NCBI RefSeq assembly: GCF_032854445.1
Contig: NC_088295.1
Location: forward strand, 48,471,385 to 48,535,384
Reading direction: 5' to 3'
DNA from: Liolophura sinensis
Taxonomy: Eukaryota > Mollusca > Polyplacophora > Chitonida > Chitonidae
Length of the DNA stretch: 64,000 bases
The notes beneath the pieces are model-generated. The model did no database searches. It worked only from the letters and a program-made list of their open reading frames with translations, and was not told the origin of the DNA. Shown here piece by piece: positions 37,301 through 43,637 of the stretch. Position 1 is the first letter of the stretch; each line of letters begins with the position of its first letter. A program made the position numbers and the translations under genes.

Positions 37301-38215
37301 CTTGTTTCCTCCCACCATAATGCTGGCTGCCGGTGTATAAGTGAATTATTCTTGATTAGGGGAGTAAAACACCATTCAAATAAATAAATAAATAAAATTC
37401 ATTCATTCAAATTTATACATGTAGGCTAGCACTATTATCACCTAATCCAGAGATCAGTTCACCTACATGTACGTTATGGGTTTACTTACGATTCACACAT
37501 TCACACATCCATTCTGATGCCAGTCGATGGGCCAGGGCTGTTTTCCCAGAACCAGGCTTTCCAATGATAATAAAACATGTTGGCTTGGAGTGAAGAAACC
37601 TAAGCTCAGACTGAAAAACACAAAGGTAAAAGAATTACAAAAAATATATATGCTACATTCAAAGGGAATGAGGAACTCATCATTTTCTTTCAAAAATTTC
37701 TACCTTTATTGCATAAACATTTTTCGGTTAACAGGATGAAGAAAAATTATTCACACCAGAAATAAACTTTTAAAGGAATTACATGTTTTTGCAATTCTTG
37801 TCCAGGAATTCTTGAATGAAGATAAACTCTTTGCTGCACTGAGGTCTTCAGGAAAAAAATTACCTTATGTTTTAATTAAAAAGAAAAAGTACATGTATTG
37901 TGGTCCTAAAACCTAGTGCAAATCTGTTATAATAATAATTTTGCAAAGTGTGCAGATCATTTACTCAGATGTGTAAAACACTTACTCGAACTTGTTCGTA
38001 TAATGTTCATTATTGTTTCAATCTGGATTGTTTTAATATTGAAAGATTTGACATTAGAGGAATCTTAAAGTATCATCAAACTTTACCTCATCCTCATTAT
38101 AAGCATCCTTGTCCAGATTTTTTAGACGAGCTTCTTCCTCTTCCTCACCAAGAGAAGGGTTTGTGATACTCACTGCTGGTTCCATCACTTTGTCTTTCTC
38201 AATGTTTTCTTCCAT
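4957..38215 (-). CDS. AK9: adenylate kinase 9 (multi-domain nucleoside mono/diphosphate kinase), complete
   Basis: Thirty-nine coding exons join without a phase conflict from ATG at 38215-38213 to TAA at 4959-4957, giving 5793 nt and 1930 residues, close to human AK9 (about 1911). AK9 is a multi-domain adenylate kinase that uses nucleoside triphosphates to phosphorylate (deoxy)AMP, CMP and diphosphates; in animals it is linked to cilia and sperm flagella. Four Walker A P-loops are visible: GKPGSGKT (residue 60), GPPLSGKT (423), GARGAGKT (988) and GPPKSGKT (1438). Each has a downstream AK signature of the G-[FYW]-[IV]-L-[DE]-x-[FY]-P type. Glu-rich linkers and five repeated CPV modules separate them. 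Exon coordinates are given in the block entries. Orthology is very secure. Individual splice sites are by eye, but all fit consensus and phase. Confidence 0.96.
5329..5512 (-). mobile_element. dispersed ~200-bp inverted-repeat family, copy B
   Basis: Ends ctaatttcccaacctttt and aaaaggttgaagaattg are imperfect inverted repeats of about 18 bp. The interior contains the family landmarks cagggct and gcatat...cttgaat in reverse orientation. It lies in the last AK9 intron, 160 bases from exon 39. Confidence 0.65.
7405..8216. repeat. 48-bp minisatellite built from the AK9 exon 36 acceptor junction
   Basis: About 15 units of 48 bp (landmark gaccagggtagaaatgag every 48 bases from 7495 to about 8167), plus two or three decayed units at 7405-7490 directly against exon 36. 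On the coding strand each unit holds CATTTCTACCCTG-GTCATTATTACAAGATGCC. The second half matches the first 20 bases of exon 36 (GTCATTATTATAAGATGGCT) at 18 of 20 positions and the first half sits where the polypyrimidine tract would be. The acceptor AG is TG in the repeat. As 48 is divisible by three and stops are absent, several frames stay open across the array. Confidence 0.93.
9508..9520. repeat. run of 13 G
   Basis: An uninterrupted G13 run on the + strand (C13 in the AK9 sense strand), 40 bases downstream of the exon 35 donor. Possible assembly length error or G-rich structure. Confidence 0.8.
10328..11160. repeat. 59-bp minisatellite in AK9 intron 33
   Basis: About 14 units of roughly 59 bp with the landmark cactgtacgtacatgtatat-gacccaaata-ccactcagttgttataatctagcctgtca. 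The first (left) units are shorter and more diverged. The array ends about 18 bases from the 3' splice site of exon 34. The landmark contains the palindrome gtacatgtac-like core. It has no similarity to AK9 exons. Confidence 0.9.
11162..11283 (+). mobile_element. 5'-truncated AAAT-tailed SINE
   Basis: Begins in the body (gcagatgggcatggttttctc) and runs through attcttgagtatggtgtaaa to the aaataaataaa tail. It directly abuts the 59-bp minisatellite. Confidence 0.75.
11326..11386 (+). mobile_element. 3' fragment of AAAT-tailed SINE
   Basis: Only the last ~60 bp remain: gtataagtggaaaattcttg ... ggcgttaaccattc and four AAAT units. Confidence 0.65.
11583..14186 (-). CDS. AK9: AK9 exons 30-33: third CPV module, P-loop 4 and AK domain 4
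   Basis: Exons 13968-14186, 13301-13514, 12345-12546 and 11583-11729. Exon 30 ends RFGRWCPVK (Cys 1372) and exon 31 continues the CPV module (HLYYLSSPEAREKFTLDPLK) into the P-loop GPPKSGKTS at 1438. Exon 32 is the NMP-binding helix part (FAEEYGLLHLSIGEAMRSIL, VVPDELAVQALDVCL). Exon 33 opens with GYILDGYPMTRKQVDLM at about 1514. The 76-residue P-loop to signature spacing is canonical. The usual Arg is Met. A decayed copy of the exon 32 donor region lies in the next intron. Confidence 0.94.
12200..12300 (-). repeat. decayed single copy of the exon 32 donor junction
   Basis: The segment tgtgacttcatgtccagcaa with upstream gccaccagtcgctga matches the exon 32 end and its flanking intron (tgtgacttcatatccagcag and gccactagtcactgatga) displaced by about 112 bp. 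The donor GTAAGT of the true junction is lost in the copy. It is a local tandem duplication across an exon-intron border. Confidence 0.7.
14371..14594. mobile_element. palindromic MITE-like element with ~40-bp inverted repeats
   Basis: The left end (ggccaattccacgaaaccat, then ttccgacttaagtcaaact) and the right end read in reverse complement (gagccaattcacaaagccat, then ttctgacttaagtcagaat) match over about 40 bp. The ~225-bp length and lack of coding content fit a MITE or foldback element. It is in AK9 intron 29. A half-element with the same end is at about 52050. Confidence 0.7.
14887..17735 (-). CDS. AK9: AK9 exons 26-29: AK domain 3 signature, coiled coil, acidic tail; GC-AG intron
   Basis: Exons 17516-17735, 16616-16684, 15363-15479 and 14887-15003. 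Exon 26 starts STGFILEGFPRSGEEARYL, the best AK signature in the protein and the only one keeping the FPR arginine, followed by PDCAIMLTVDD (core strand) and a Lys/Arg-rich helix. Exon 27 is a charged coiled coil. Its donor is AAG|GCAAGA, a GC-AG intron: only this border keeps the phase with exon 28 (ARMEERDSDAG). Exons 28-29 are Glu runs ending NRLAIVQ. Confidence 0.92.
16277..16547 (-). mobile_element. complete AAAT-tailed SINE with 11-bp target-site duplication
   Basis: Full 271-bp copy in AK9 intron 27, on the same strand as the gene. The 11-bp sequence attccattttg is repeated exactly at 16266-16276 and 16548-16558. The head ggggcctccgtggctcagtc is tRNA-like with A and B boxes, and the tail is four AAAT units. 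Confidence 0.92.
16614..16616 (-). other. AK9: non-canonical GC donor of AK9 intron 27
   Basis: The exon end AAG is followed by GCAAGA on the sense strand. The only nearby GT donor (ten bases further, TTTT|GTGAAA) breaks the phase with exon 28, while GC keeps it. AG|GCAAG is the classical GC-AG donor context. Confidence 0.75.
17766..17950. repeat. 46-bp tandem repeat next to AK9 exon 26
   Basis: Four units: two nearly identical (catagactgactcactagta-aaagaaggaaagggtgcaca-tgcatg) flanked by two diverged ones. The array ends about 30 bases upstream of the 3' splice site of exon 26. Confidence 0.85.
18235..20782 (-). CDS. AK9: AK9 exons 22-25: second CPV module and P-loop 3
   Basis: Exons 20570-20782, 19728-19933, 19356-19467 and 18235-18365. 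Exon 22 holds FCPVALKETGILYPGNPEIA (Cys 926) and EKVYYLSTVEARDKFLTSP, a clear CPV/YHS-like module. Exon 23 begins APPLRLLILGARGAGKT, the third P-loop (988-995), and ends in a Glu-rich run. Exons 24-25 are acidic, then LTAEILDKIIPDWWNKEPFK leads into domain 3. The two copies of the domain 2 and 3 pattern suggest old internal duplication. Confidence 0.93.
18988..19262 (+). mobile_element. AAAT-tailed SINE, nearly full length, diverged
   Basis: Head gggggcctctgaggccgaga, later gtgagtttaagtcagaag, body ccatcaacctggggatggtc and the 3' module gagtacagcataaaacacc with the tail. Antisense within AK9 intron 24. Confidence 0.8.
20128..20480. repeat. degenerate ~25-bp tandem repeat in AK9 intron 22
   Basis: Irregular units of the type caacatttatttctgaggat-atc recur across about 350 bp, cleanest at 20370-20450. 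The array ends about 90 bases from the exon 22 donor. Confidence 0.7.
21291..26478 (-). CDS. AK9: AK9 exons 16-21: AK domain 2 core motif and charged linker
   Basis: Exons 26248-26478, 25750-25853, 24313-24387, 23527-23594, 22280-22460 and 21291-21403. Exon 16 begins with FGGWILDNYPNTREQWNALI, the AK signature of domain 2 at about residue 653, 230 residues after P-loop 2 instead of about 74. So the acidic linker is inserted between P-loop and signature. Exon 17 is an Ala/Glu/Arg helix (AAAEAARIAAEEERQRRLD), exons 18-19 are acidic, exon 20 has a KEEELLKEAITNIE helix and exon 21 is QYAGWEYSGIDV followed by poly-Glu. The donor of exon 16 lies beside an array of copies of itself (25975-26247). 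Confidence 0.9.
22902..23046 (-). mobile_element. 5'-truncated AAAT-tailed SINE with 11-bp target-site duplication
   Basis: Only the 3' 145 bp are present. Flanking copies gttgagcttgg at 22891-22901 and 23047-23057 are identical, so truncation occurred at insertion, as in L1-type reverse transcription. Confidence 0.88.
23250..23460 (+). mobile_element. dispersed ~200-bp inverted-repeat family, copy C
   Basis: Runs from taattcttcaaccctttcgc to agtgccaaaaggttgta, with the landmarks gcaaggcgtttattcaagca and tttgtgaagccctgatattgg. In AK9 intron 19. Confidence 0.7.
25975..26247. repeat. array of decayed copies of the AK9 exon 16 donor junction
   Basis: Directly downstream of exon 16, whose end reads GGCTGAGGAGAAAAG|GTGAGC on the sense strand, the intron repeats GGCTGAGAGAAAAGGTCA, GACTGAGAGAAAAGGTAAGG and similar strings about eight times in ~270 bp, with a second unit type (GCTAGGGTCAGAGGAAAGGT) in between. 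Many copies keep AAAG|GT, so decoy donors abound. One (AAAAG|GTAAGG) fits the consensus better than the assigned site. Confidence 0.85.
26961..31953 (-). CDS. AK9: AK9 exons 11-15: long acidic linker with small cassette-like exons
   Basis: Exons 31791-31953, 30505-30528 (24 nt), 29633-29749, 28684-28737 and 26961-27222. Exon 11 is a charged helix (EELLKPRREEEKRKTLEQV). Exons 12-15 are Glu/Asp/Thr/Pro-rich with little recognisable similarity. Exons 12, 13 and 14 all start and end in phase 1, so any can be skipped in frame. Exon 15 contains a short repeat EKPVEKPVEKPPPPEVVVEA and a helical stretch (VQLEVLVEAVRAAEKEL) leading to AK signature 2. The reading of the 24-nt exon rests on splice signals and phase only. 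Confidence 0.85.
29254..29490 (+). mobile_element. AAAT-tailed SINE, diverged
   Basis: Head ggggacctccgattggtaag, then caagagcctctcactggagc, gagtttaagtccagctcatg, and the 3' module attcttgagtacggtataaa. The tail is short (atcaaatcaat). Antisense in AK9 intron 13. Confidence 0.78.
30611..30698 (-). mobile_element. 3' fragment of AAAT-tailed SINE
   Basis: tttctttatttatttgaatg followed by a diverged form of the 3' module; about 90 bp remain. Confidence 0.55.
31088..31347 (-). mobile_element. AAAT-tailed SINE, nearly full length
   Basis: The tail is at the left (tttatttatttatttgattg), followed by gtgttttacgccgtactcaa, cggcggccagcattatggtg, gaggaagccagcatgagctg and a tRNA-like head that becomes degenerate near 31330. 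In AK9 intron 11 on the gene's own strand. Confidence 0.85.
32090..32256 (-). mobile_element. dispersed ~200-bp inverted-repeat family, copy D
   Basis: Reverse-orientation copy with tttcagggcttcaccatatg and a right end ccgaaaaggttgcagaatt; the left part is diverged. In AK9 intron 10. Confidence 0.55.
32530..33543 (-). CDS. AK9: AK9 exons 9-10: first CPV (YHS-like) module and P-loop 2
   Basis: Exons 33302-33543 and 32530-32710. Exon 9 ends with NCPVALYEGNVLPGKPEFAV from residue 363. Exon 10 continues FLDKMYCLSSAVALEKFL..PRPYLLPP and then the P-loop GPPLSGKT at 423-430. C-P-V-x-L, then K-x-Y-x-L-S, then F-x-x-x-P-x-x-Y-L is the layout of a YHS domain without its second cysteine. The same module comes before P-loops 3 and 4. 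The human order is identical. Confidence 0.94.
33868..33935 (-). mobile_element. degenerate 3' fragment of AAAT-tailed SINE
   Basis: gactggtgtgttatacagta-ctcaagatcac retains the 3' module in reverse orientation; no tail. Confidence 0.45.
34148..35735 (-). CDS. AK9: AK9 exons 5-8: rest of domain 1 and acidic linker
   Basis: Exons 35628-35735, 35207-35284, 34642-34773 and 34148-34222, all phase 0 and multiples of three. Exon 5 (IPDKDLEVRRCGQKVDSLTG) corresponds to the LID region of domain 1. Exon 6 is almost pure Asp/Glu. Exon 7 contains LERLVTRPEDLPTQVSDNI and exon 8 DHDQQYLIELDGNQPVNNLF, both close to the equivalent human AK9 stretches (RPEDYLENVENI; NPQYLIELNGNKP). Phase-0 borders mean each exon could be skipped without shifting the frame. 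Confidence 0.92.
36358..38215 (-). CDS. AK9: AK9 exons 1-4: N-terminus and adenylate kinase domain 1
   Basis: Exons 38087-38215, 37490-37610, 36940-37089 and 36358-36470. The start is the ATG at 38215, followed by an acidic 43-residue exon (MEENIEKDKVMEP...). Exon 2 carries the P-loop GKPGSGKT at residues 60-67. Exon 3 is the helical NMP-binding part (...ATDLLAQHIELQ). Exon 4 opens with GYVLDDFPSLSEA at residue 134 and ends at PDFIINIK, the central beta strand of an AK fold. The 74-residue spacing from P-loop to this motif is that of ordinary adenylate kinases. The usual Arg after FP is Ser here. Human AK9 has the same order. Confidence 0.95.
37257..37396 (+). mobile_element. 5'-truncated AAAT-tailed SINE
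   Basis: Starts at gcaacctgccgatggtcatg and ends with five AAAT units. In AK9 intron 2. Confidence 0.8.
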
Positions 38216-39430
38216 GATTGCTTTTCTCCGTTTTGTTTTTTACAGATGTTATGGATCCAGGGCTATGGTAACACAAACATATATGCATTCCAGAACATTA
38301 AAGTTCAAAGTTTTGTTTTGAAAAGTTCTGTAATCAGGTAAAATTTTGATAGATGTTTTAGTGTGTGTTTGGAAATACTTTTATCTTACAATATATATAT
38401 ATATATTTCTTTTTTCCACACTCATCATTTTGGTGAAAGTATTACTGGTCCCTGAAATTGAGTTCAGGTTCTGCTCTTTTGCAAAGATCCTGCAAATTCA
38501 GTACTTACTTGCATTTAAATACATGTAGTTTTGTCCAGGAAAATGAGTTGAAAAAGATGGAAGTGGACAGATACAAACTAAACCATTGACTCAACAATTG
38601 TGAGGGAAATGGCATTCAAGATGTTGACAACCAAAATGATGCAAGAGCTCACAAAAAGTATTAATATTAAAAAAGGAGATAAACATAATTTGTCCATTAA
38701 TTACTATAAAACTATGTTCAAAAGTATTGCTTTGAGATGAAAATGAACTCAGGACACATATGATTTGTAGAACCAACCAATCTTATTTGAGAAAACTTTT
38801 AAATGCCGAACACTTACAAACACAAATTAAGTACGTGTTTCAAACTGTGACAAAATCATCATTTGTAGATTAGTGTATCAAAGTTACTTCCACAGGGGAA
38901 GGAGGGACATATTTATAACTTTTATAAGACACACGAGTCGATTAGCTTTACCGTGGCAGTTAGATTATCATGAATATATGCACGCAAGAAATGCACTACT
39001 CATGGTTGCGCTATACTTATTTTGCCAAGTTTATATAAATAACATCATTTAGGTTACATAAGTAAAGAGTAAAATATTAAACATCCCAAAAGTACGAACC
39101 GCACACGGTGTCATACACAAACTTGACAAGCGACAAACAAAAACAACCAAACATCTATTACCTAGTGTTGTTGTTGAACGCTAAGCGTTGTTGGGTGTCA
39201 TCTGTCATCAGCTACTACATTATTTATTTAAACCAAAGCTGATAACAGCGCTAAAATATATGAAGACTCAAATACATACTTGCCCCCAGGACAGTGGAGT
39301 AATTCCCTGAGCTCAGCTCCTTTGAAAGATGTATTAAACATCCAAACTTCTTAAAAATCTATATTAGTCCGCGGTCTTTGCTCCAACCTGTCCGCCATAT
39401 TTGTTTGGTCGCCAAGGAGGTTCGATGTCA
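38216..39430 (-). promoter_or_regulatory. AK9: AK9 5' region: likely untranslated exon and promoter
   Basis: The coding ATG lies in a second exon. A possible 3' splice site (ttaccatag) is about 50 bases upstream of it and a possible donor (CACTAG|GTAATA) near 39170 on the minus strand, so a 5'UTR exon at about 39171-39400 is plausible. Around 39370-39440 the sense strand has AAATATGGCGGAC, close to a YY1 element, and an ETS-like ACCGGAAAT at 39430-39440. Transcription start is inferred, not visible. Confidence 0.35.
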
Positions 39431-39899
39431 CCGGAAATTACCGAGTGACAGGTATGTCCAGGTATAAAGTAAAAGTTTGGTTAAATGTTATTGTGTTTGT
39501 TTTTAAGAAAACACAATCTTGCTATCAAGCATTTGAAGTGTTGTATGATTCGAATTTTACATTTAACGTGGAGAATTAGTGTGTTGTCGCTTGTCACTGT
39601 CAAAGTACGTCACTGGGCGGGCACTTCAAACTATGACATCACCCACTGCGTGCTCGCACCTGTAGCAAAGTACCACATGTGACCGTTCCACTGATGCGAC
39701 ACTTTCACAGATTGTAAATCGTTTATTAAATTAAAAAGAAGTAATTGATTAATTATTTCCACATGTATTTTATACCAGATAACATGTAAACATTTAGCCA
39801 AATTTCTCTTCAGCTTCAGTTATTTGTGCCTGCAAGTTATGCTATCCCTGACTTGGTCATTTCGTTGCTCGTTCCATTATTCATCAATTTTATTTTCCA

Positions 39900-40022
39900 A
39901 TTTATTTATTCACAGTTGTGTATGTGAAATATTCTTGAGCATGGCGTAAAACTCCAATTAAACAAATAAATCATATATACAAATGCAAGTGGCTCTTTCA
40001 TATGCGAAAGGGTTGGGGAAAT
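39900..40022 (+). mobile_element. SINE 3' fragment next to an end fragment of the ~200-bp family
   Basis: 39916-39972 holds tgaaatattcttgagcatgg-cgtaaaactcc plus an AAAT tail. At 39984-40022, ggctctttcatatgcgaaag-ggttgggg is the terminal part of the dispersed inverted-repeat family. Confidence 0.55.
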
Positions 40023-40388
40023 ATGGTACGGCATCATAGTAACAGAGCTGCACTGTTGGAACCTCGTATAGGAGACAGGAATGGTTTCCCCACACACATT
40101 CCATATTTTCTTTGTACACAGGTTACTTCCCTTCCCATGGATTATGCCCCCTTGAAGATAGGTGTCAGTTCAACTATTCATTGTTATTGGATTTTCAAGT
40201 AGGCCTACTGGTGTACTGGAATTAAAACACTCACAGTAATCATCTGTGACTAATCCATTTGTAATACTACTTTTGAAACACTGCAGTTTGCTTCTGTGCA
40301 TTAAGAAACTGACAAAGTAAATGGCAATATAAGTCCCAAATGCTTTAATACTTAAATGGAGGACAGAAACATGCCATCAAGGGAGGTA

Positions 40389-40646
40389 AACAAGGCCACT
40401 TTCATTTACGTGAAATACCGGTACCATGGAAGACAAATGCAATATGTGAACATAATTTATTATTACCATACACAATCTTTCAGTTTTAACTTTGGTCCAT
40501 TTACAGAATACATGCATCCATATTTCAATGAAATTACATGAAACTTACCAGGGAATTTTTTTACACACTAATACTTAAGTAAAGTAATAAAACATATATA
40601 TCAGGGACTTTGTTACACACTAATACCTAAGTAAAGCAATAAATCA
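40389..40646 (+). repeat. direct duplication, copy 1
   Basis: Shares aaggccactttcatttacgt, gaagacaaatgcaatatgtg, tttaactttggtccatttac and cattacatg...cttaccaggga with 42206-42415, in the same order and orientation, with small indels. Copy 1 repeats its last module (cagggactttgttacacact-aatac) a second time. Confidence 0.8.
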
Positions 40647-40770
40647 TGTGTGATGCACAAGTACGCTTATTGCAGTATCAGCTGTGGATTCTAATAAAGT
40701 CAGATATTTACTTAACCTCCTGACCAGCAAGAGCTGGCTTTGACAATGGCAGACAGTTGCTGTGTCAGTG

Positions 40771-40893
40771 CATTATTTGATTTATTTGATTGGCGGAGCC
40801 CGGCGGAAACCCACGGCCATCCACTTTCCACGACCTTCCCACATACTGCTGAGAAGGAGCCAGCATGAGCTGGACTTGAACTCACACCGACCG
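40771..40893 (-). mobile_element. AAAT-tailed SINE with internal deletion
   Basis: The tail atttgatttatttgattggc joins straight to ggagcccggcggaaacccac, so the 3' module is missing. The rest reads ccagcatgagctggacttga with a B box. Confidence 0.7.
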
Positions 40894-42205
40894 ATCAATG
40901 CATAAACGGAGTCAGAAAAGGCCATATACACGTGTGAGGGTCATGGCAAACTTAGATGGCAAAATTGCAATGAAAAACCACGTAAAGCCAGGTGTAGCTT
41001 GTCTGGGCGATCCAAAGCAACTGGGTCCCATTTGACAAAGCTGACCTATGCCTAATGCTTACATCAAAAAGTGTGACAATACCATGGGCATCAAGTCAAG
41101 TCCAGATTCATCTTCATTGAGCATAACAGCTGCTCCTAGTCATAGACCCGGCTGCAGCGCTTTCTGACTCTTCCATTATTTAAAGTGACATCAATTTTAT
41201 TTTGTCACCACTAATAAATTCAAGAAATTGAAAACTGAAAATCCACTGTTTTACTTTGTCAGACCTTAATGTTGAATTTCAGATTTTCCTGATTTTCAAG
41301 GCTTTGCAATCATGTACATAATCATATCTTCTGCAAGAAAAAAATGAATAATCCACAAGTCCCACAAGTTAGATGATTTTCAAGTTTAATTATATATCCC
41401 CCGACATCAAAAAATGATTTATTTCACCCATAAAACAAGAATTTAAATTGGTATGGTCTAAAGCAGGTGTTTAGATACAAAACACAAACTTACATTCAAA
41501 TAAATGTCATGTATCACATGCTCATTTGTAACATTATTATGCAAAAGCAATATCTACCAAACAGTGGTTCCAAAAACACATCATACAAAAATTATTTTCA
41601 AATGTCCTTTTATCCTTAAAATAAAATTCAACACCATATTCACAAATAACTTTTCACACCTTTTCATCTGAAGTGTGAATTATTTTCATGTTTTTTTCAT
41701 GTTTTCTCCTTTAAAGGACAGGACAGCACCTGGCTAAAACATATTGCAATCGAAAGTAGGATAGTCAAGCTTTCACCGAATAACGTAGAACAAAATGACA
41801 GTGCTGCACAAATGACTGGTGTGAGTCAAGGCAGCCATCTTGAGAATTTTATCCAATCAAACGCCTTGCTATCAGGTTGCATGGCGTAAGCTGTGGCATA
41901 GCCTTTATCCATACACTTCATGAAGTGACATATGGTAACATAGAATGACTGCATAAGACATCATTTTGGGTCGCTTACAAATGTTTATTTACGTGTAGCC
42001 GAAGGGCCACTTCACACAAGTGTTGTGGAACAGGTCAGAATCATTTACAGTGTATCAGTTGATTTACAAGACGAAGTTTCACTAAACTGTTATTGGGTTG
42101 AAAAAAATCCAAAAGCAAAATTTAATACCGGTTTAGGATAGTTTGAGTGGTAGTCTTTCAATGGACATAAACATCAGTCAGGTGATGTTCCTTATCATTC
42201 TTACA

Positions 42206-42415
42206 ACAAGGCCACTTTCATTTAAGTGAAATACCATGGAAGACAAATGCAATATGTGAACATAATTTATTACTACCATACACAATTTTTCAATCTTTCA
42301 GTTTTAACTTTGGTCCATTTACAGAATACATGTTATTCATATTCTTACTGAAATTACATGAAACTTACCAGGGACTTTGTTACACACTAATACTTAAGTT
42401 AAGCAATAAATCAGT
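42206..42415 (+). repeat. direct duplication, copy 2
   Basis: Counterpart of 40389-40646 about 1.8 kb away. Contains an extra ttcaatctttcag duplication relative to copy 1 and lacks the doubled end module. Confidence 0.8.
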
Positions 42416-42688
42416 CAAAGTCTTAGAAAAACAAAAATGAGTATGTTCAAAATTTGACACTAAGCGTACATAAATTTACATTAATTAGTGTAATACATAT
42501 CACAATAATATTACTAATACGGAAAAGTAATTATACTACAATACATGGTGCATAATATCAGCCGCATCAGGAGGTAAGTGGTGTTTAGTGAATGTTAGAC
42601 TGCACCAATAGTGAGAGAATTTGCTTTTAAATGTTCCTTCATGTAATCAATGATCAAAAGCATAAACAATTCTTTGCACTCAACAGTG

Positions 42689-42799
42689 CATTTATTTATA
42701 TTTATTTATTTATTTATCTGATTGTAGCTGTACTCAAAAATATTTCCCTCATTAGACTGGGACCAGTGATGTGGTGGAAGGAAACTGGGCAGAGCATCT
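42689..42799 (-). mobile_element. 3' fragment of AAAT-tailed SINE, diverged
   Basis: tttatttatttatttatctg then a diverged 3' module (gtactcaaaaatatttccct) and ggaaactgggcagagc. Confidence 0.65.
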
Positions 42800-43140
42800 A
42801 TTTGTATGTAGTACATGTACATATGGGGAAACAAACTTGCTTGCAATAAAAACAAAACTATAATGAATTCAGTTGATTTCATCTGTATGTGCTGCACACA
42901 TGTATGTAACAGGTATTACTGGCAGTCGCAAAATAAAATTTTAATATTTGAATGTAGACAATAACTGAATATCCACCATGGTCTCATCATGGCAACTAAC
43001 CAAACAGTACAACACTAGTGTACATGTAGTACATCAAACAATGTTCAACATTTTCAATAATGGATACTCGTACAAGTTTACTACTTTGCTGGCTTAAATT
43101 TTAATACATTTCTGGACTACAGATTCCTGAAACCATTTGT

Positions 43141-43193
43141 ATGACCGAAAAATTGTTAAGTACGAAGTTAAACCCCAAGCACTCACTCACTCT
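43141..43193 (+). mobile_element. 3' fragment of the CACT-tailed SINE
   Basis: atgaccgaaaaattgttaag...gttaaaccccaagcactcactcactc matches the last 50 bp of the copies at 2259-2622 and 54405-54778. Confidence 0.75.
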
Positions 43194-43528
43194 AAAAAGG
43201 AGGTGAAATATTATTTAAGGATGGCCTGATCTTTCAAGTAGACAAAAGTAACCTCGACCTATATACACACCAAAGCCTTCAACGTAACTTCGCGTCCCAG
43301 ATACATCTTCCTACATGTACATCGCAGTTTCCACCCTTCAGATTATGCATAATGGCTATAACCTACATGTAATTAAACAGTCAAAAATGTGGTGTATCAC
43401 TGCAGAGAACAAAAGTAAATATCTAGATATCATATTGTCCTGGTCTAGTACAAAAAAGTGTGCTTCAATTCAGATAAACTGCATGATAAGACAACTTTTA
43501 ATATCTGGCCCAATGATGGATGGAGCTT

Positions 43529-43592
43529 TATTTGATTGGTGTTTTACGACGATCTCAAGAGTATGTCATTTGGTCATATGACAACAGAAGCA
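43529..43592 (-). mobile_element. SINE 3' fragment that may supply the ENPP poly(A) signal
   Basis: ctttatttgattggtgtttt-acgacgatctcaag is a reverse-orientation SINE end. On the ENPP sense strand its tail gives AATAAA at 43530-43535, 103-108 bases after the ENPP stop. Confidence 0.6.
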
Positions 43593-43637
43593 GAGCACCA
43601 GTAGTAACGAACGCATCAGTTATACTGAATGGTAAGG

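Larger units (their letters stand above)
39973..43637. other. intergenic region between AK9 and the ENPP gene
   Basis: No coding exon recognised on either strand. It contains a pair of direct duplicates, SINE fragments and AT-rich sequence. Part of the right end is probably ENPP 3'UTR. Confidence 0.55.

Noticed and set aside
41690-41860. Second copy of the TTAA element near ctcctttaaaggacagg
   Set aside because: Only a short similarity around TTAA is seen and no opposite end was found.
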